Positions 1 through 7,054 of a stretch of 35,121 nucleotides of DNA are shown piece by piece. The position numbers and the translations under genes are program-made. The notes below the pieces were generated by a model that saw only the letters and a program-made list of their open reading frames with translations, ran no database searches and was not told the origin of the DNA. Within the stretch, counting starts at the first letter, position 1. Every line of letters starts with the position of its first letter. Source of the stretch: Collinsella sp. (lineage in GTDB: Bacteria; Actinomycetota; Coriobacteriia; Coriobacteriales; Coriobacteriaceae); NCBI GenBank assembly GCA_018382125.1, contig JAGZQO010000022.1:1-35121 (forward strand). The letters run 5' to 3'.

Positions 1-31
1 GCCGGCCGGTCCGGCCCTCAGGGTATCGGGT

Positions 32-69
32 TCCCACATTCATCCGCACATGTGCGGATGAATGTGGGA
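32..69. repeat. 38-bp perfect palindrome
   Basis: Bases 32-50 are the exact reverse complement of 51-69, with no spacer; the centre is GCACATGTGC. It lies outside any supported gene. It could be a protein-binding site, a cruciform, or the tip of a hairpin belonging to a gene left of the window. No U-tract follows, so it is not a canonical terminator. The preceding bases 1-16 (GGCCGGTCCGGC) resemble the edge of the composite element near 24975, but too little is present to assign them. Confidence 0.8.
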
Positions 70-131
70 GGTGTTCGGATGAAGTCGATAATCAAGGCTC
101 ACTTGCATCTGCCCATCCCCTTTGTGGTGGT

Positions 132-161
132 TTGGAGCTCTCCTCGGCGGAATGCTAGACT
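132..161 (+). promoter_or_regulatory. possible extended -10 promoter for the 63-aa gene
   Basis: TGCTAGACT at 153-161 is an extended -10 (TGn plus TAGACT). TTGGAG at 132-137 could be the -35, with an 18-bp spacer. It points at the small gene starting at 216. The match is moderate and no transcript is known. Confidence 0.35.
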
Positions 162-215
162 GGCGGCGTATACATTCGCGCCAAAACACGGGTCGCATGC
201 AAGAAAGGAGATGCC

Positions 216-407
216 ATGGCGCCTATCGCACCGCTCAAGATGCTCGTCGCTCCTGCCGCCAAGACCATCGCCCGCCTGAGCGACTCACTCACCTACGAAG
301 ATATCCCCTGCGTTGTCGACGAGCGTACGGACAGTTGCCCTTACCTGGGCCACGTCCCCTACTTTGCGCCTAAGCTCGCTTCTGATCCCGAGCACCGCGA
401 ACAGTAA
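216..407 (+). CDS. small hypothetical protein, 63 aa
   Basis: I do not recognise the family. The start is supported by AAGGAG at 204-209, correctly spaced from ATG 216. The protein begins MAPIAPLKML, has two cysteines (in IPCVVD and DSCPYLG), a Tyr/Pro-rich stretch and a charged tail, and no signal peptide or membrane helix. A possible extended -10 promoter lies at 153-161, and a hairpin plus short U-run follows the stop, so it looks like a monocistronic unit. It converges on the antiporter at 443-1852. Codon use and GC resemble the neighbours. Function unknown; that it is a real gene is an inference from its expression signals. Confidence 0.6.
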   Translation: MAPIAPLKMLVAPAAKTIARLSDSLTYEDIPCVVDERTDSCPYLGHVPYFAPKLASDPEHREQ

Positions 408-421
408 TCCAAGATGCAGCC

Positions 422-453
422 AGCGCCGCACAACTCGCGGCGCTACTGTTTTG
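422..453 (+). terminator. terminator of the 63-aa gene
   Basis: An 8-bp perfect stem, AGCGCCGC (422-429) with GCGGCGCT (437-444), is followed by ACTGTTTT. It lies 15 bp past the stop at 407 and overlaps the end of the convergent antiporter gene. There is no U-tract in the minus direction, so it serves the plus-strand gene. Confidence 0.6.
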
Positions 454-1852
454 GTGCGAAGCGACCGGTCCCCCTTGCGCCAACGCCGGGATTATCGACA
501 CTGCGGCCGCGGCGCGATATGAGGCGCGAAACCTCGCCCAGCAACACGCCGATCACCACTCCCATGAGGATCGGCAACTTTGACATCTCGGCGGGCGAGC
601 TGTTAAGCGGCACGATTGTCGCAACAATGGAAAGCACGAGCTCTACCACCGGCACCGCAAGCGCTACCGCAAGCACCTTGCCCTCGAAGGGCGCGCGGAA
701 CACACGCGGGCGGTCGTCGTATTTGCGCAGGCGCCAAAACGCCGGGAACATCGGGATATAGCTCATGAGCAGAAAGACGACGTTCATCGAAAAGAAGACC
801 CAAAAGACGTCGGAACCCTCGCCCAGCGGAATCTGAAGTAGCAGCACCAAGCTGGCGAAACAACCGTTAATGAGTGCCGAGCCGTCTGGCATGCCGGTCC
901 TCTTGGACACCAACGCAAAGGGACGCGGCATGTTGCCATGGCGCGCGGCATAGCTCGCCACGTTGTTGACGCCAAAGCTCCAGCAGATCATGTTGGCGAA
1001 CAGCGTCACCAAAAAGGCCACGCCCACGACCATCGTCAGCGGGTGAGCGCGCCCCACCATGGCGGCGACCGCATCCACAATGCCCGAATCGAGCGAAAGC
1101 TGCTCGGTGGGAACCGCAGCCCCAATGCCGATGCCGCAAATGATGTAGATTGCCGCAATGGCAACGCCACCGGCGATAACCGCCTTGGGGATATCGCGCG
1201 ACGGGTTTTTCATCGTACTAGCAAAGGTCGCGACCACTTCGAAGCCCATAAAGTTGAATAGGATGATCGAAAGATACGTCAGTGAGTTAGTGTCTCCAAG
1301 ATCGGGGACAAAGGTCTTAAACGACATATCGTTGGCAAAGCCGTTGTTGCAGGCAAACCAGATGCCGACGATTCCCACCACGGCGGTAATGAGCACCTTG
1401 ATGACGGCGCCGCCATCCATGACCCAATCGGCCTCGGCCACCGGCTGCATTGCCATGACCGTGACGCCCCACACAAAGGCAAGCTCGATGGCAATTCGGA
1501 CCCCAAGCGAAAATTCGATGCCCCATACCGCATTGATGACACTGGGGAACATGCAGGCGATACTTGCCACCCACAGTGGAAAGTTGACCCAATAGCACCA
1601 GGAGCAGCGGGCGCCCCAACGGTCGCCCAAGCCCAGGCGAACCCAATCGTACAGGCCGCCCTCGGAATCGAACGCCGTACCGAGCTCGGCCACCACCAGG
1701 CCATAGGGAAGCAAAAACGTAATGATGAGGAAGATCCACCAGAAGAACTGCACGTTACCCATGGCAGATGCCGGAGCGGCCGCCTCGATGGTAAAGACAA
1801 CGCAGATAACCGAGAGGATGACCTCGAACAGGGAGAACTTTTTACCTGCCAC
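443..1852 (-). CDS. APC-superfamily amino acid/polyamine antiporter (AguD paralog)
   Basis: A 469-residue inner-membrane protein with about 12 hydrophobic segments. It is clearly paralogous to the antiporter at 4094-5533: both begin with a short Lys-rich segment, then ICVVF, EAAAPA, FFWWIFLI, LLPYG and VAELGT, and share FNFMGFEV, IPKA and YIPMFPAF. By analogy it exchanges agmatine for putrescine or another amino acid/amine pair; substrate is not readable from sequence. The start is GTG 1852 with AGGGGGAG about 7 bp upstream. It overlaps the end of a 60-residue ORF (1842-2024) by 11 bp, suggesting translational coupling. It lies downstream of aguA but is separated from it by hairpins and repeats, so it may have its own promoter. 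Confidence 0.85.
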   Translation of the reverse strand: MAGKKFSLFEVILSVICVVFTIEAAAPASAMGNVQFFWWIFLIITFLLPYGLVVAELGTAFDSEGGLYDWVRLGLGDRWGARCSWCYWVNFPLWVASIACMFPSVINAVWGIEFSLGVRIAIELAFVWGVTVMAMQPVAEADWVMDGGAVIKVLITAVVGIVGIWFACNNGFANDMSFKTFVPDLGDTNSLTYLSIILFNFMGFEVVATFASTMKNPSRDIPKAVIAGGVAIAAIYIICGIGIGAAVPTEQLSLDSGIVDAVAAMVGRAHPLTMVVGVAFLVTLFANMICWSFGVNNVASYAARHGNMPRPFALVSKRTGMPDGSALINGCFASLVLLLQIPLGEGSDVFWVFFSMNVVFLLMSYIPMFPAFWRLRKYDDRPRVFRAPFEGKVLAVALAVPVVELVLSIVATIVPLNSSPAEMSKLPILMGVVIGVLLGEVSRLISRRGRSVDNPGVGARGTGRFAPKQ

Positions 1853-2024
1853 GACGCGCTCCCCCTACAGCAAAAAGGATGGCATCTGTACCGAAGGCGC
1901 AGCCCAAGGTAGGGTTGCAGGCCGCGTCACCGGTGCAGGTGCCATCCCAAAGAGAAGAGAGGATGCAATTGTTGGACCAACGCTCGCGGAACAGGCGCGT
2001 GTAGATAACGATACGCTGGTACAT
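1842..2024 (-). CDS. possible 60-aa Cys-containing leader ORF upstream of the antiporter
   Basis: Begins MYQRIVIYTRLF at ATG 2024, with GGAG five bases upstream. It has four cysteines (NNC, GTC, AAC, LGC), no lysine, and a hydrophobic stretch near the C-terminus (AILFAVGG). Its stop lies 11 bp inside the antiporter gene, whose own ribosome site is embedded in its last codons, a layout typical of translational coupling. I do not recognise the family. It may be a genuine small protein or a translated leader controlling the antiporter; it could also be a chance frame. Confidence 0.45.
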   Translation of the reverse strand: MYQRIVIYTRLFRERWSNNCILSSLWDGTCTGDAACNPTLGCAFGTDAILFAVGGARRGR

Positions 2025-2079
2025 AGATACTCCGATCAAAACGGTCGCGCTCGCAACCGGAAACTTTCGGCAATTGAAG

Positions 2080-2148
2080 ACGCGTCTGACCTGGGATATT
2101 CAAGCAAACAATTGGCCTAGCCCGCAATAAATCCCAGATCAGACGCGT
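2080..2148 (-). promoter_or_regulatory. 18-bp inverted repeat in the antiporter leader
   Basis: Arms at 2080-2097 and 2131-2148 pair over 18 bp, with one G-U pair, around a 33-nt loop. No T-run follows in either direction, so it is not a simple terminator. It sits about 55 bp upstream of the 60-aa ORF. A regulatory RNA hairpin or a pair of protein-binding half sites is possible. Confidence 0.5.
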
Positions 2149-2163
2149 ACTCAATCAAAGAGG

Positions 2164-2195
2164 CGGGCACTCCGAAGTGGAGGCAACGGAGTGCC
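2164..2195. repeat. 10-bp perfect hairpin between aguA and the second antiporter
   Basis: GGGCACTCCG (2164-2173) pairs with CGGAGTGCCC (2186-2195) over a 12-nt loop. An A-rich run lies on the 2196-2206 side, but a T-run does not follow the hairpin in either direction, so it is a weak terminator candidate. Confidence 0.45.
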
Positions 2196-2292
2196 CAAAG
2201 AAAAACCCAGCCGGCCAAGACATCAAGTAGCAGCCCATCAATGCCCCGAGATGGGACGACACGCCACCTGTCCGCTTGACCGGCTGGGTTTT
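2193..2292 (-). terminator. probable terminator of the ptcA-aguD-aguA operon
   Basis: Arms 2202-2219 and 2275-2292 match 17 of 18 bp (AAACCCAGCCGG type). The 55-nt loop contains an inner CCCATC/GATGGG stem. Read on the minus strand, the stem runs into TTTTTCTTT. The long loop is unusual, but the stem and U-tract support termination of the aguA transcript before the second antiporter. Confidence 0.5.
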
Positions 2293-2378
2293 CGAGGTGC
2301 CCCAGGTCGCCGCGAAAGAGGAGCGAAGCGTACTTTGGTACGCGAGCGACGGTTTGAGCGACGAGATGGGGCACCTCG
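2293..2378 (-). repeat. dispersed palindromic element, copy A (hairpin 2 only)
   Basis: The outer stem CGAGGTGCCCCA (2293-2304) pairs with 2367-2378. The core GCGTAC-TTTG-GTACGC lies at 2328-2343. The internal flank GAAAGAGGAG is shared with copies B, C and D. The core allele is the same as in copy C at 8117-8132. No UACC-loop hairpin precedes it. Confidence 0.75.
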
Positions 2379-2419
2379 GAAAGCCCGACGATTAAGCGTC
2401 TGCGTGATTGGCTGGGTTT

Positions 2420-2507
2420 CCGAGCTGCGGCAGATTGCCCTGAAAGAGGAGGGCATAGACCTTAAGGGTCATGCCCGACGATTGAAGGGCAAGGTGCCGT
2501 GCCTCGG
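2420..2507 (-). repeat. dispersed palindromic element, copy B (hairpin 2 only)
   Basis: The outer arms starting CCGAGC and ending CTCGG are complementary with mismatches. The core GGGCATAGAC...GTCATGCCC lies at 2451-2476. The conserved non-pairing flanks are TGAAAGAGGA and CGACGATTGAA. It lies 12 bp past the aguA stop. Copies A and B are both followed by GACGATTAAGCG, as if a short tail had been duplicated with them. Confidence 0.75.
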
Positions 2508-2519
2508 GAAGACAGACGA

Positions 2520-3725
2520 TTAAGCGGACGGCTCCTGCTGCGTGATGCAGTGGATGTTGCCGCCGCCGAAGACGACCTGCTCGGACTGAACGCCGACGCA
2601 CTTGTAGACGCCCTCGCCCCAGACCTCGTCGTAGATCTTCTGGAGCGTGTCAACGGCCAGCTGGTCGTTCTCGTCGCCGTACTGCGGGACGATAACGCCG
2701 TGGTTGGTGACCAGGTAGTTCATGTAAGAGGCGATCAGCGGCTCGTCGGGGACGCGCGGCTCGGCGTTCTCGTCGGCGTCGATGGTGTCGCAGGAGGCCT
2801 GGTCCATGAACAGCGGGTTCACGGGCATGCAGAGCTTGTAGACCTTCATCTTGCGGCCCTTAGCGTCAACCGCGTTGGAGAGGGTCTCGTAAGCAGCGTG
2901 GCACTGATCATAGAACGGGTACTCGGGATCGTCGGTCCAGATGCAGGCCATGACGCCCGGGGCGATGAACGTAGCGACGTCATCGATGTGGCCGTTGGTC
3001 TCCTCGGGGTCGATGCCCTCCTTGACCCAGATGACCTTCTCGACACCCAGGTAATCCTTGAGGTGCTCGTCCATATAGGCGCGAAGCTCCTCGCTCCAGG
3101 GCTCAAACTTCTTGTGGTACTTGGGCCAGATGGACTCGGGATCCTCTTCCTCCTCCAGAACCGCAGAGCAGGTGCGGCCCGGGGAAAGCAGGCACTGGTC
3201 GGTCACGACAAGGGTGCCCTCGCCGTCGACGGTGATGGAGCCGCCCTCGAGGATCATGTCATCGGGACGATAGCGGCGGCAGCCGGAGAGCTCAGCCATC
3301 TTGAGGGCGATCTGCTCGTCCTTGTCCCACGGGAAGTACAGGCCGTCGACGAGGCCGCCGTAGGCGTTGAAGTGCCAGTGGTTGGCGCGCTTCTCGCCCT
3401 TGCCGTTGATGACGTAGGTGGCGGCAGTGTCGCGGAACCAGGCGTCGTCGGTGGTCATCTCGATGACGGTGACGTTCTCGTCGTTCTCGAAGACGGCCTT
3501 GCAGTTGGCGTAGTCGACCTGGTTGGCGCACATATAGACCGGGGTGAACTCGGAGATGGCGCGGGCGATGGCGGCATACTGCTTCTGGGCCGGCTTGGCG
3601 CCGTGGGCCCAGGTGTCGGTGCGGTGGGGCCAGCCCATCCACACGCGATCCTGCGGGGCGAACTCGGCGGGCATGAAGAAGCCGTCGGCCTTGGGGGTGG
3701 ACTCGGACTCGGTGATCGTACGCAT
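2520..3725 (-). CDS. aguA: agmatine deiminase
   Basis: Hydrolyses agmatine to N-carbamoylputrescine and ammonia in the cytoplasm. The 401-residue protein carries family motifs: GWPHR at 31-35, DDAWFRDT around 93-100, EGGS at 160-163, NGHIDD at 244-249 (catalytic His246) and GGGNIHCITQQ at 387-397, with the expected nucleophile Cys393. It is somewhat longer than the ~365-residue Firmicutes enzymes. The start ATG 3725 has GGAGG seven bases upstream; longer in-frame extensions lack such a site. It is the third gene of ptcA-aguD-aguA, separated from aguD by a 368-nt hairpin-rich gap, and is followed by copy B of the dispersed element. Confidence 0.96.
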   Translation of the reverse strand: MRTITESESTPKADGFFMPAEFAPQDRVWMGWPHRTDTWAHGAKPAQKQYAAIARAISEFTPVYMCANQVDYANCKAVFENDENVTVIEMTTDDAWFRDTAATYVINGKGEKRANHWHFNAYGGLVDGLYFPWDKDEQIALKMAELSGCRRYRPDDMILEGGSITVDGEGTLVVTDQCLLSPGRTCSAVLEEEEDPESIWPKYHKKFEPWSEELRAYMDEHLKDYLGVEKVIWVKEGIDPEETNGHIDDVATFIAPGVMACIWTDDPEYPFYDQCHAAYETLSNAVDAKGRKMKVYKLCMPVNPLFMDQASCDTIDADENAEPRVPDEPLIASYMNYLVTNHGVIVPQYGDENDQLAVDTLQKIYDEVWGEGVYKCVGVQSEQVVFGGGNIHCITQQEPSA

Positions 3726-4093
3726 AAGATTTCCTCCAAATCGAACGATCGCTTGCTGCGGGCGGGTTACCCGCAGCCTAAAACCAAGAGATGGTAGGCG
3801 CCCGTTCCCCGGCAAAGGTCGGGGCGCCCGGTGCCGGTTTTCACGGAATCGCACCGGCAAGCGACGACGTAACCAAGTGCGCGGAGACAAAACGCACGAA
3901 GGATACGGAAGAGAGATTGGGGTGGGCGGTAGTTACCGGAGCTATCGCTCACACCCACCCCGGGGGAATGGTTATCAAAACTGTCGCTTGGGCACGCCTC
4001 CGAAGAGGCTAGAGTGCCCGGAGTCGGGAGCGACAAGCCCGACGAAGCGCGCGTTGGTACACGAGGAGGGTTGGAGCCCCAGAACCGGGTGCT
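3726..4093 (-). other. 368-nt hairpin-rich gap between aguD and aguA
   Basis: No supported coding frame. Besides the hairpin at 3990-4019, stems are visible at 4023-4043 (GTCGGG/CCCGAC), at about 3918-3963 (GGGGTGGG with CCCACCCC), at 3832-3859 (TGCCGGT/ACCGGCA), around 3797-3828 (a GGCGCC/CCCCG cluster) and at 3752-3777 (GCTGCGGG/CCCGCAGC, 25 bp from the aguA ribosome site). This is long for a within-operon spacer and suggests processing, attenuation or an unrecognised structured leader for aguA. Confidence 0.5.
3990..4019 (-). terminator. terminator-like hairpin downstream of aguD
   Basis: A nested stem of GGGCAC/GTGCCC with an inner GCCTC-TTCG-GAGGC. On the minus strand it is followed by AAGCGACAGTTTT, so the U-run is short and displaced. 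It lies about 75 bp past the aguD stop. It may be a partial terminator or a processing hairpin rather than a full stop, because aguA lies downstream on the same strand. Confidence 0.4.
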
Positions 4094-5533
4094 CTAGTTC
4101 TCCTCGGCCTCGGCGGCCTCCTCAGCGAGACGCTGGGCTGCGAGCTCAGGGGTCAGACCCTTGTACTCGGTCTCGCGGCCCTTAGCGCTGACGACGCGGA
4201 CGACCTCGCCGATGAGCACGAGCACGATGAAGATAACGATCATCGGGAGCTTGTCGCCAATCTCGGCGGCGGAGAACGGCACCAGCGTTGCGACGATGGC
4301 CAGGACCAGCTCGATGCAGGGGATAGCCAGCATGACCTTCATCATGGCGCCCTTAAACGGGAACGTGAAGATGCGCTCGCGGTTGGGGTCGTTCTTACGA
4401 AGGTTGAGGAACGCCGGGAACATCGGGATATAGGTGAGCAGCAGGAAGACGACGGAGGTGCCGAAGAGCATCCAGAAAACACCGTTGGAGATGGCGTCGA
4501 TGGGAACCAGCTGCAGGCACAGCACCAGGGAGGCAACGATGGCGTTGACCAGGTTGGCGCCGTTGGGCATATCGTCATCCGAGATCATCGAGGCGAAGAC
4601 CTTGGGCATGTTGCCGTGCTCGGCGGCGTAGCGAGCGACGGAGTTAACGCCGAAGGACCAGGCGGCCATGTTGGCGAACAGGGTGATCAGGAAGGCGATG
4701 CAGATGACCTTGAAGATCATGGAGTCGCCCACCATGGTCTGGACTGCGACAATCATGCCATAGTCGGGGTCGATGGAATCGGCCGGCATAGCAGCGCCGA
4801 TGCCAAAGCCAGCGAACAGGTAGATCACGGCGATGGACAGGCCACCGACGATGATAGCCTTGGGGATATCGCGAGCGGGATCGGCCATGTCGTCGGTCAT
4901 GGTGCAGATGACCTCGAAGCCCATGAAGTTAAAGATGATGATCGACAGGTAGCCGAGAGCGTTGGTGTTGGTGAGCTCGGGCAGGAAGGTGACAGCGGAC
5001 ATGTCGTTCGCAAAACCGTTCTCCATGGCATACCAAATGCCCAAAGCGCCAACGATAACGGCGACGGCGACCTTGATGATGGCGCCACCGTTAAGGACCC
5101 ACTCGGAGTCGGCCGCCTTGGAGCGACCCATGAGGTAGACGATCCACACAAAGGCAAGATCGATACCCATCTTGGCGATCAAGTTGAACTCGACGCCAAA
5201 GACCATGCCCAAAATGTCGGGGAACATGGTAGCCAGCGAGGCGATCCACAGCGGGTAGTTGACCCAGTAGTAGTACGAGATGCGGGCGCCCCATTTGTCG
5301 CCCAGGCCATCGCGTACCCAGTCGTAAATGCCGCCCTCGCCGTCATAGGTGGTACCGAGCTCGGCGACAACCATGCCGTAGGGAAGCAGGAAGGTCAGGA
5401 TCAGGAAGATCCACCAGAAGAACTGCTGGTTGCCAATGGCAGCAGCAGGAGCGGCGGCCTCGCAAACGAAGACGACGCAGATGATGGTCGAAATGACCGT
5501 CAAGAAGGAAAGCTTTTTCTTTCCGTCGCTCAT
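4094..5533 (-). CDS. aguD: agmatine/putrescine antiporter (APC superfamily)
   Basis: A 479-residue polytopic membrane protein with about 12 predicted helices and an acidic C-terminal tail (AEEAAEAEEN). Its position between putrescine carbamoyltransferase and agmatine deiminase matches the aguBDA order of agmatine-fermenting Firmicutes, so the assigned role is exchange of external agmatine for internal putrescine. The start ATG 5533 has AAGGAG seven bases upstream. A paralog lies at 443-1852. Family placement is secure; the substrate is inferred from the operon. Confidence 0.9.
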   Translation of the reverse strand: MSDGKKKLSFLTVISTIICVVFVCEAAAPAAAIGNQQFFWWIFLILTFLLPYGMVVAELGTTYDGEGGIYDWVRDGLGDKWGARISYYYWVNYPLWIASLATMFPDILGMVFGVEFNLIAKMGIDLAFVWIVYLMGRSKAADSEWVLNGGAIIKVAVAVIVGALGIWYAMENGFANDMSAVTFLPELTNTNALGYLSIIIFNFMGFEVICTMTDDMADPARDIPKAIIVGGLSIAVIYLFAGFGIGAAMPADSIDPDYGMIVAVQTMVGDSMIFKVICIAFLITLFANMAAWSFGVNSVARYAAEHGNMPKVFASMISDDDMPNGANLVNAIVASLVLCLQLVPIDAISNGVFWMLFGTSVVFLLLTYIPMFPAFLNLRKNDPNRERIFTFPFKGAMMKVMLAIPCIELVLAIVATLVPFSAAEIGDKLPMIVIFIVLVLIGEVVRVVSAKGRETEYKGLTPELAAQRLAEEAAEAEEN

Positions 5534-5564
5534 GATGAGCTCCTTCGCTCAGTCTTGGACAGAT

Positions 5565-5640
5565 CCGAGGCCCTAAGGTATTAAGGCAATTGCTTGGGCC
5601 TCGGTGAGCGGGCGACAGGAGACGAGCATCCGCCGCCCGC
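5565..5640 (-). other. two hairpins in the ptcA-aguD spacer
   Basis: A 9-bp perfect stem CCGAGGCCC/GGGCCTCGG spans 5565-5604, and a 7-bp stem GCGGGCG/CGCCCGC spans 5608-5640. Neither is followed by a U-tract on the minus strand. They fill the 133-nt spacer and end about 30 nt before the aguD ribosome site. They could stabilise the upstream mRNA or mark a processing site. Confidence 0.55.
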
Positions 5641-5666
5641 AAACGTGCTTTTAGAAGCCTTGAGGC

Positions 5667-6740
5667 TTAGAGCTGCTCGAGAGCCTCGAGAGCGGCGTGG
5701 AGCTCAGCCTTGGCGGAGTACTCGACGCCCTCGTCGTTGAGCGGGGTGCGCTTGCCCAGGGCGGCAAGGAGAGCACGGATGGAGTGCTTGCGGTTCTCGG
5801 CCTCGACCCAGCACAGGGAGCGCTCGGGATCGTCCATGACCTCGTCGACGACCTCCTCGTTGCGGGTGGCCGGCAGGCAGTGCATGAACTTGGAGTTGGG
5901 ACCGGCGAAGTTCATCATGTCCATGGTGACCTGATACTTGGGATAGAACACGTCCATGTAGTTCTCGCCCGAGACCTCCTCGTCGTACAGGCCATACCAC
6001 ACGTCGGTGTAGATGAAGTCGGCGCCCTTGATGCACTCGATGTCGTCGGAGATGACGACCGAGCCGCCGGAGACCTTGCAGTTCTCCTCGGCAATGGCCA
6101 TCATCTGCTTGCCGAACTCGGCGCGCTCCTCGACGGTGCCGACGTGCAGGCCGCCGTCGGGGATCTGGTGGCCCTTAGGTCCAAACTGGACGAACTTCAT
6201 GCCGACCTTGGAGGCGATGAACATGAGGGAGACGCAGACCTGGGTGGCGTCGCCGATGAAGGCCAGGGTGCAGTCCTCGATCTTCTTGCCCTCGGGGAGG
6301 TTCTCGAGCATGGTCATGAGGTCGCCCATCTCCTGCGTGGGGTGGTTGAACTCGGACATGCCGTTGATGACGGGCACAGCAGAGCCCTCGGCGAGGCCGA
6401 CGACGTCCTTGTGACGGTCAACGCGAGCCATCATGATGTCGAGCAGCGAGCCCATAACGCGAGCGGTGTCGCCCAGGGACTCGTGACCGCCGAGCTGGAT
6501 GGTGCCAGGGCCATAGAACTGAGCATGGCCGCCGAGGTCGGTCATAGCGGTCTCGAAGGAAAGACGAGTGCGGGTGGAGACCTGCTGGAAGATCATGCCA
6601 AGGCTCTTGTTGCGGAGCAGGTGCGGATAATAACCGTCAACCTTGATGGCCTTCTTCATTGCCAGGCCAAGATCCTCGATAGCCAGGATCTGCTCTTTGG
6701 TGAAGTCGTTGGTGTCGATGAAATCCTTAGGCAGTGCCAT
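5667..6740 (-). CDS. ptcA: putrescine carbamoyltransferase
   Basis: Phosphorolyses N-carbamoylputrescine to putrescine and carbamoyl phosphate. The 357-residue protein has the transcarbamylase STRTR loop near residues 55-59, YGPGTIQLGGHESLGDT (the PTC-type second domain-1 motif), NHPTQEMGDL, GDATQV and HCLP near 288-291. The IQLGGHE segment and the long C-terminal helix favour PTC over ornithine carbamoyltransferase. The start ATG 6740 has AAAGGA seven bases upstream. It is the first gene of the agmatine operon and diverges from aguR across a 314-bp promoter region. Confidence 0.94.
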   Translation of the reverse strand: MALPKDFIDTNDFTKEQILAIEDLGLAMKKAIKVDGYYPHLLRNKSLGMIFQQVSTRTRLSFETAMTDLGGHAQFYGPGTIQLGGHESLGDTARVMGSLLDIMMARVDRHKDVVGLAEGSAVPVINGMSEFNHPTQEMGDLMTMLENLPEGKKIEDCTLAFIGDATQVCVSLMFIASKVGMKFVQFGPKGHQIPDGGLHVGTVEERAEFGKQMMAIAEENCKVSGGSVVISDDIECIKGADFIYTDVWYGLYDEEVSGENYMDVFYPKYQVTMDMMNFAGPNSKFMHCLPATRNEEVVDEVMDDPERSLCWVEAENRKHSIRALLAALGKRTPLNDEGVEYSAKAELHAALEALEQL

Positions 6741-6863
6741 GTCGATTTCCTTTCCGCCGGTCTTGCCGACTATTACTATGAGGCGCTCGAACATCACGCC
6801 TCTTGTTGACAAGACCATCATTCACCCGTATGCAATTTTTACCTAGTTTATTCGGGATTAAAG

Positions 6864-6875
6864 ACCGTTCACGGA
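6864..6875. promoter_or_regulatory. ACCGTTCACGGT-type site, ptcA side
   Basis: ACCGTTCACGGA matches 11 of 12 positions of the recurring dyad and lies 124 bp upstream of the ptcA start. Confidence 0.55.
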
Positions 6876-6941
6876 GTTACACCCTCTCTAAACCAATATA
6901 AACCCGCAGGTAGCTGGCTTGCAGGGGGTTTACTATCTAGA

Positions 6942-6953
6942 ACCGTGAACGGT
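6942..6953. promoter_or_regulatory. ACCGTGAACGGT dyad, aguR side
   Basis: A perfect inverted repeat of ACCGT around a 2-bp centre, about 100 bp upstream of aguR. It is the best match among eight related sites in the window. Confidence 0.6.
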
Positions 6954-7054
6954 ATACGGGTATCCTGTATCACGTCCTCTAATCCGCAACGGGACATACG
7001 GTTGAGGGCGGTATATCCGTAGGGTTTACGGAGCTTATCCAAAGATCAGATGAG

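Larger units (their letters stand above)
6741..7054. promoter_or_regulatory. divergent ptcA/aguR control region
   Basis: No gene. It contains ACCGTTCACGGA at 6864-6875 and the perfect dyad ACCGTGAACGGT at 6942-6953. Between them, TAAACCC and GGGTTTA arms form an inverted pair around 6890-6932. These are the best candidates for AguR or shared-regulator sites. I could not place clear -35/-10 pairs with confidence. Confidence 0.6.

Noticed and set aside
1861..1980. T-box-like segment upstream of the antiporter (GGGATGGCACC... on the minus strand)
   Set aside because: The T-box antiterminator consensus is not met, there is no Stem I specifier architecture, and no terminator with a U-run precedes the gene.
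1927..2154. 75-codon minus-strand frame upstream of the 60-aa ORF
   Set aside because: It would start at a TTG with no ribosome site and runs through the 18-bp inverted repeat; its product looks random.
2164..2195. Strong intrinsic terminator
   Set aside because: The perfect 10-bp stem has no T-run on its 3' side in either direction; it is kept only as a hairpin.
2117..2601. Small frames across the copy A/B repeats
   Set aside because: They are made of palindromic repeat sequence without ribosome sites.
2499..3797. Long open frame on the plus strand opposite aguA
   Set aside because: Antisense to a gene with full catalytic motifs; composition is Val/Leu/Gly/Asp-rich as expected from the opposite strand of GC-rich coding DNA. 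The same applies to long frames opposite aguD (4616-5584), ptcA (5697-6809), lacE (29458-31185) and lacG (31351-32604).
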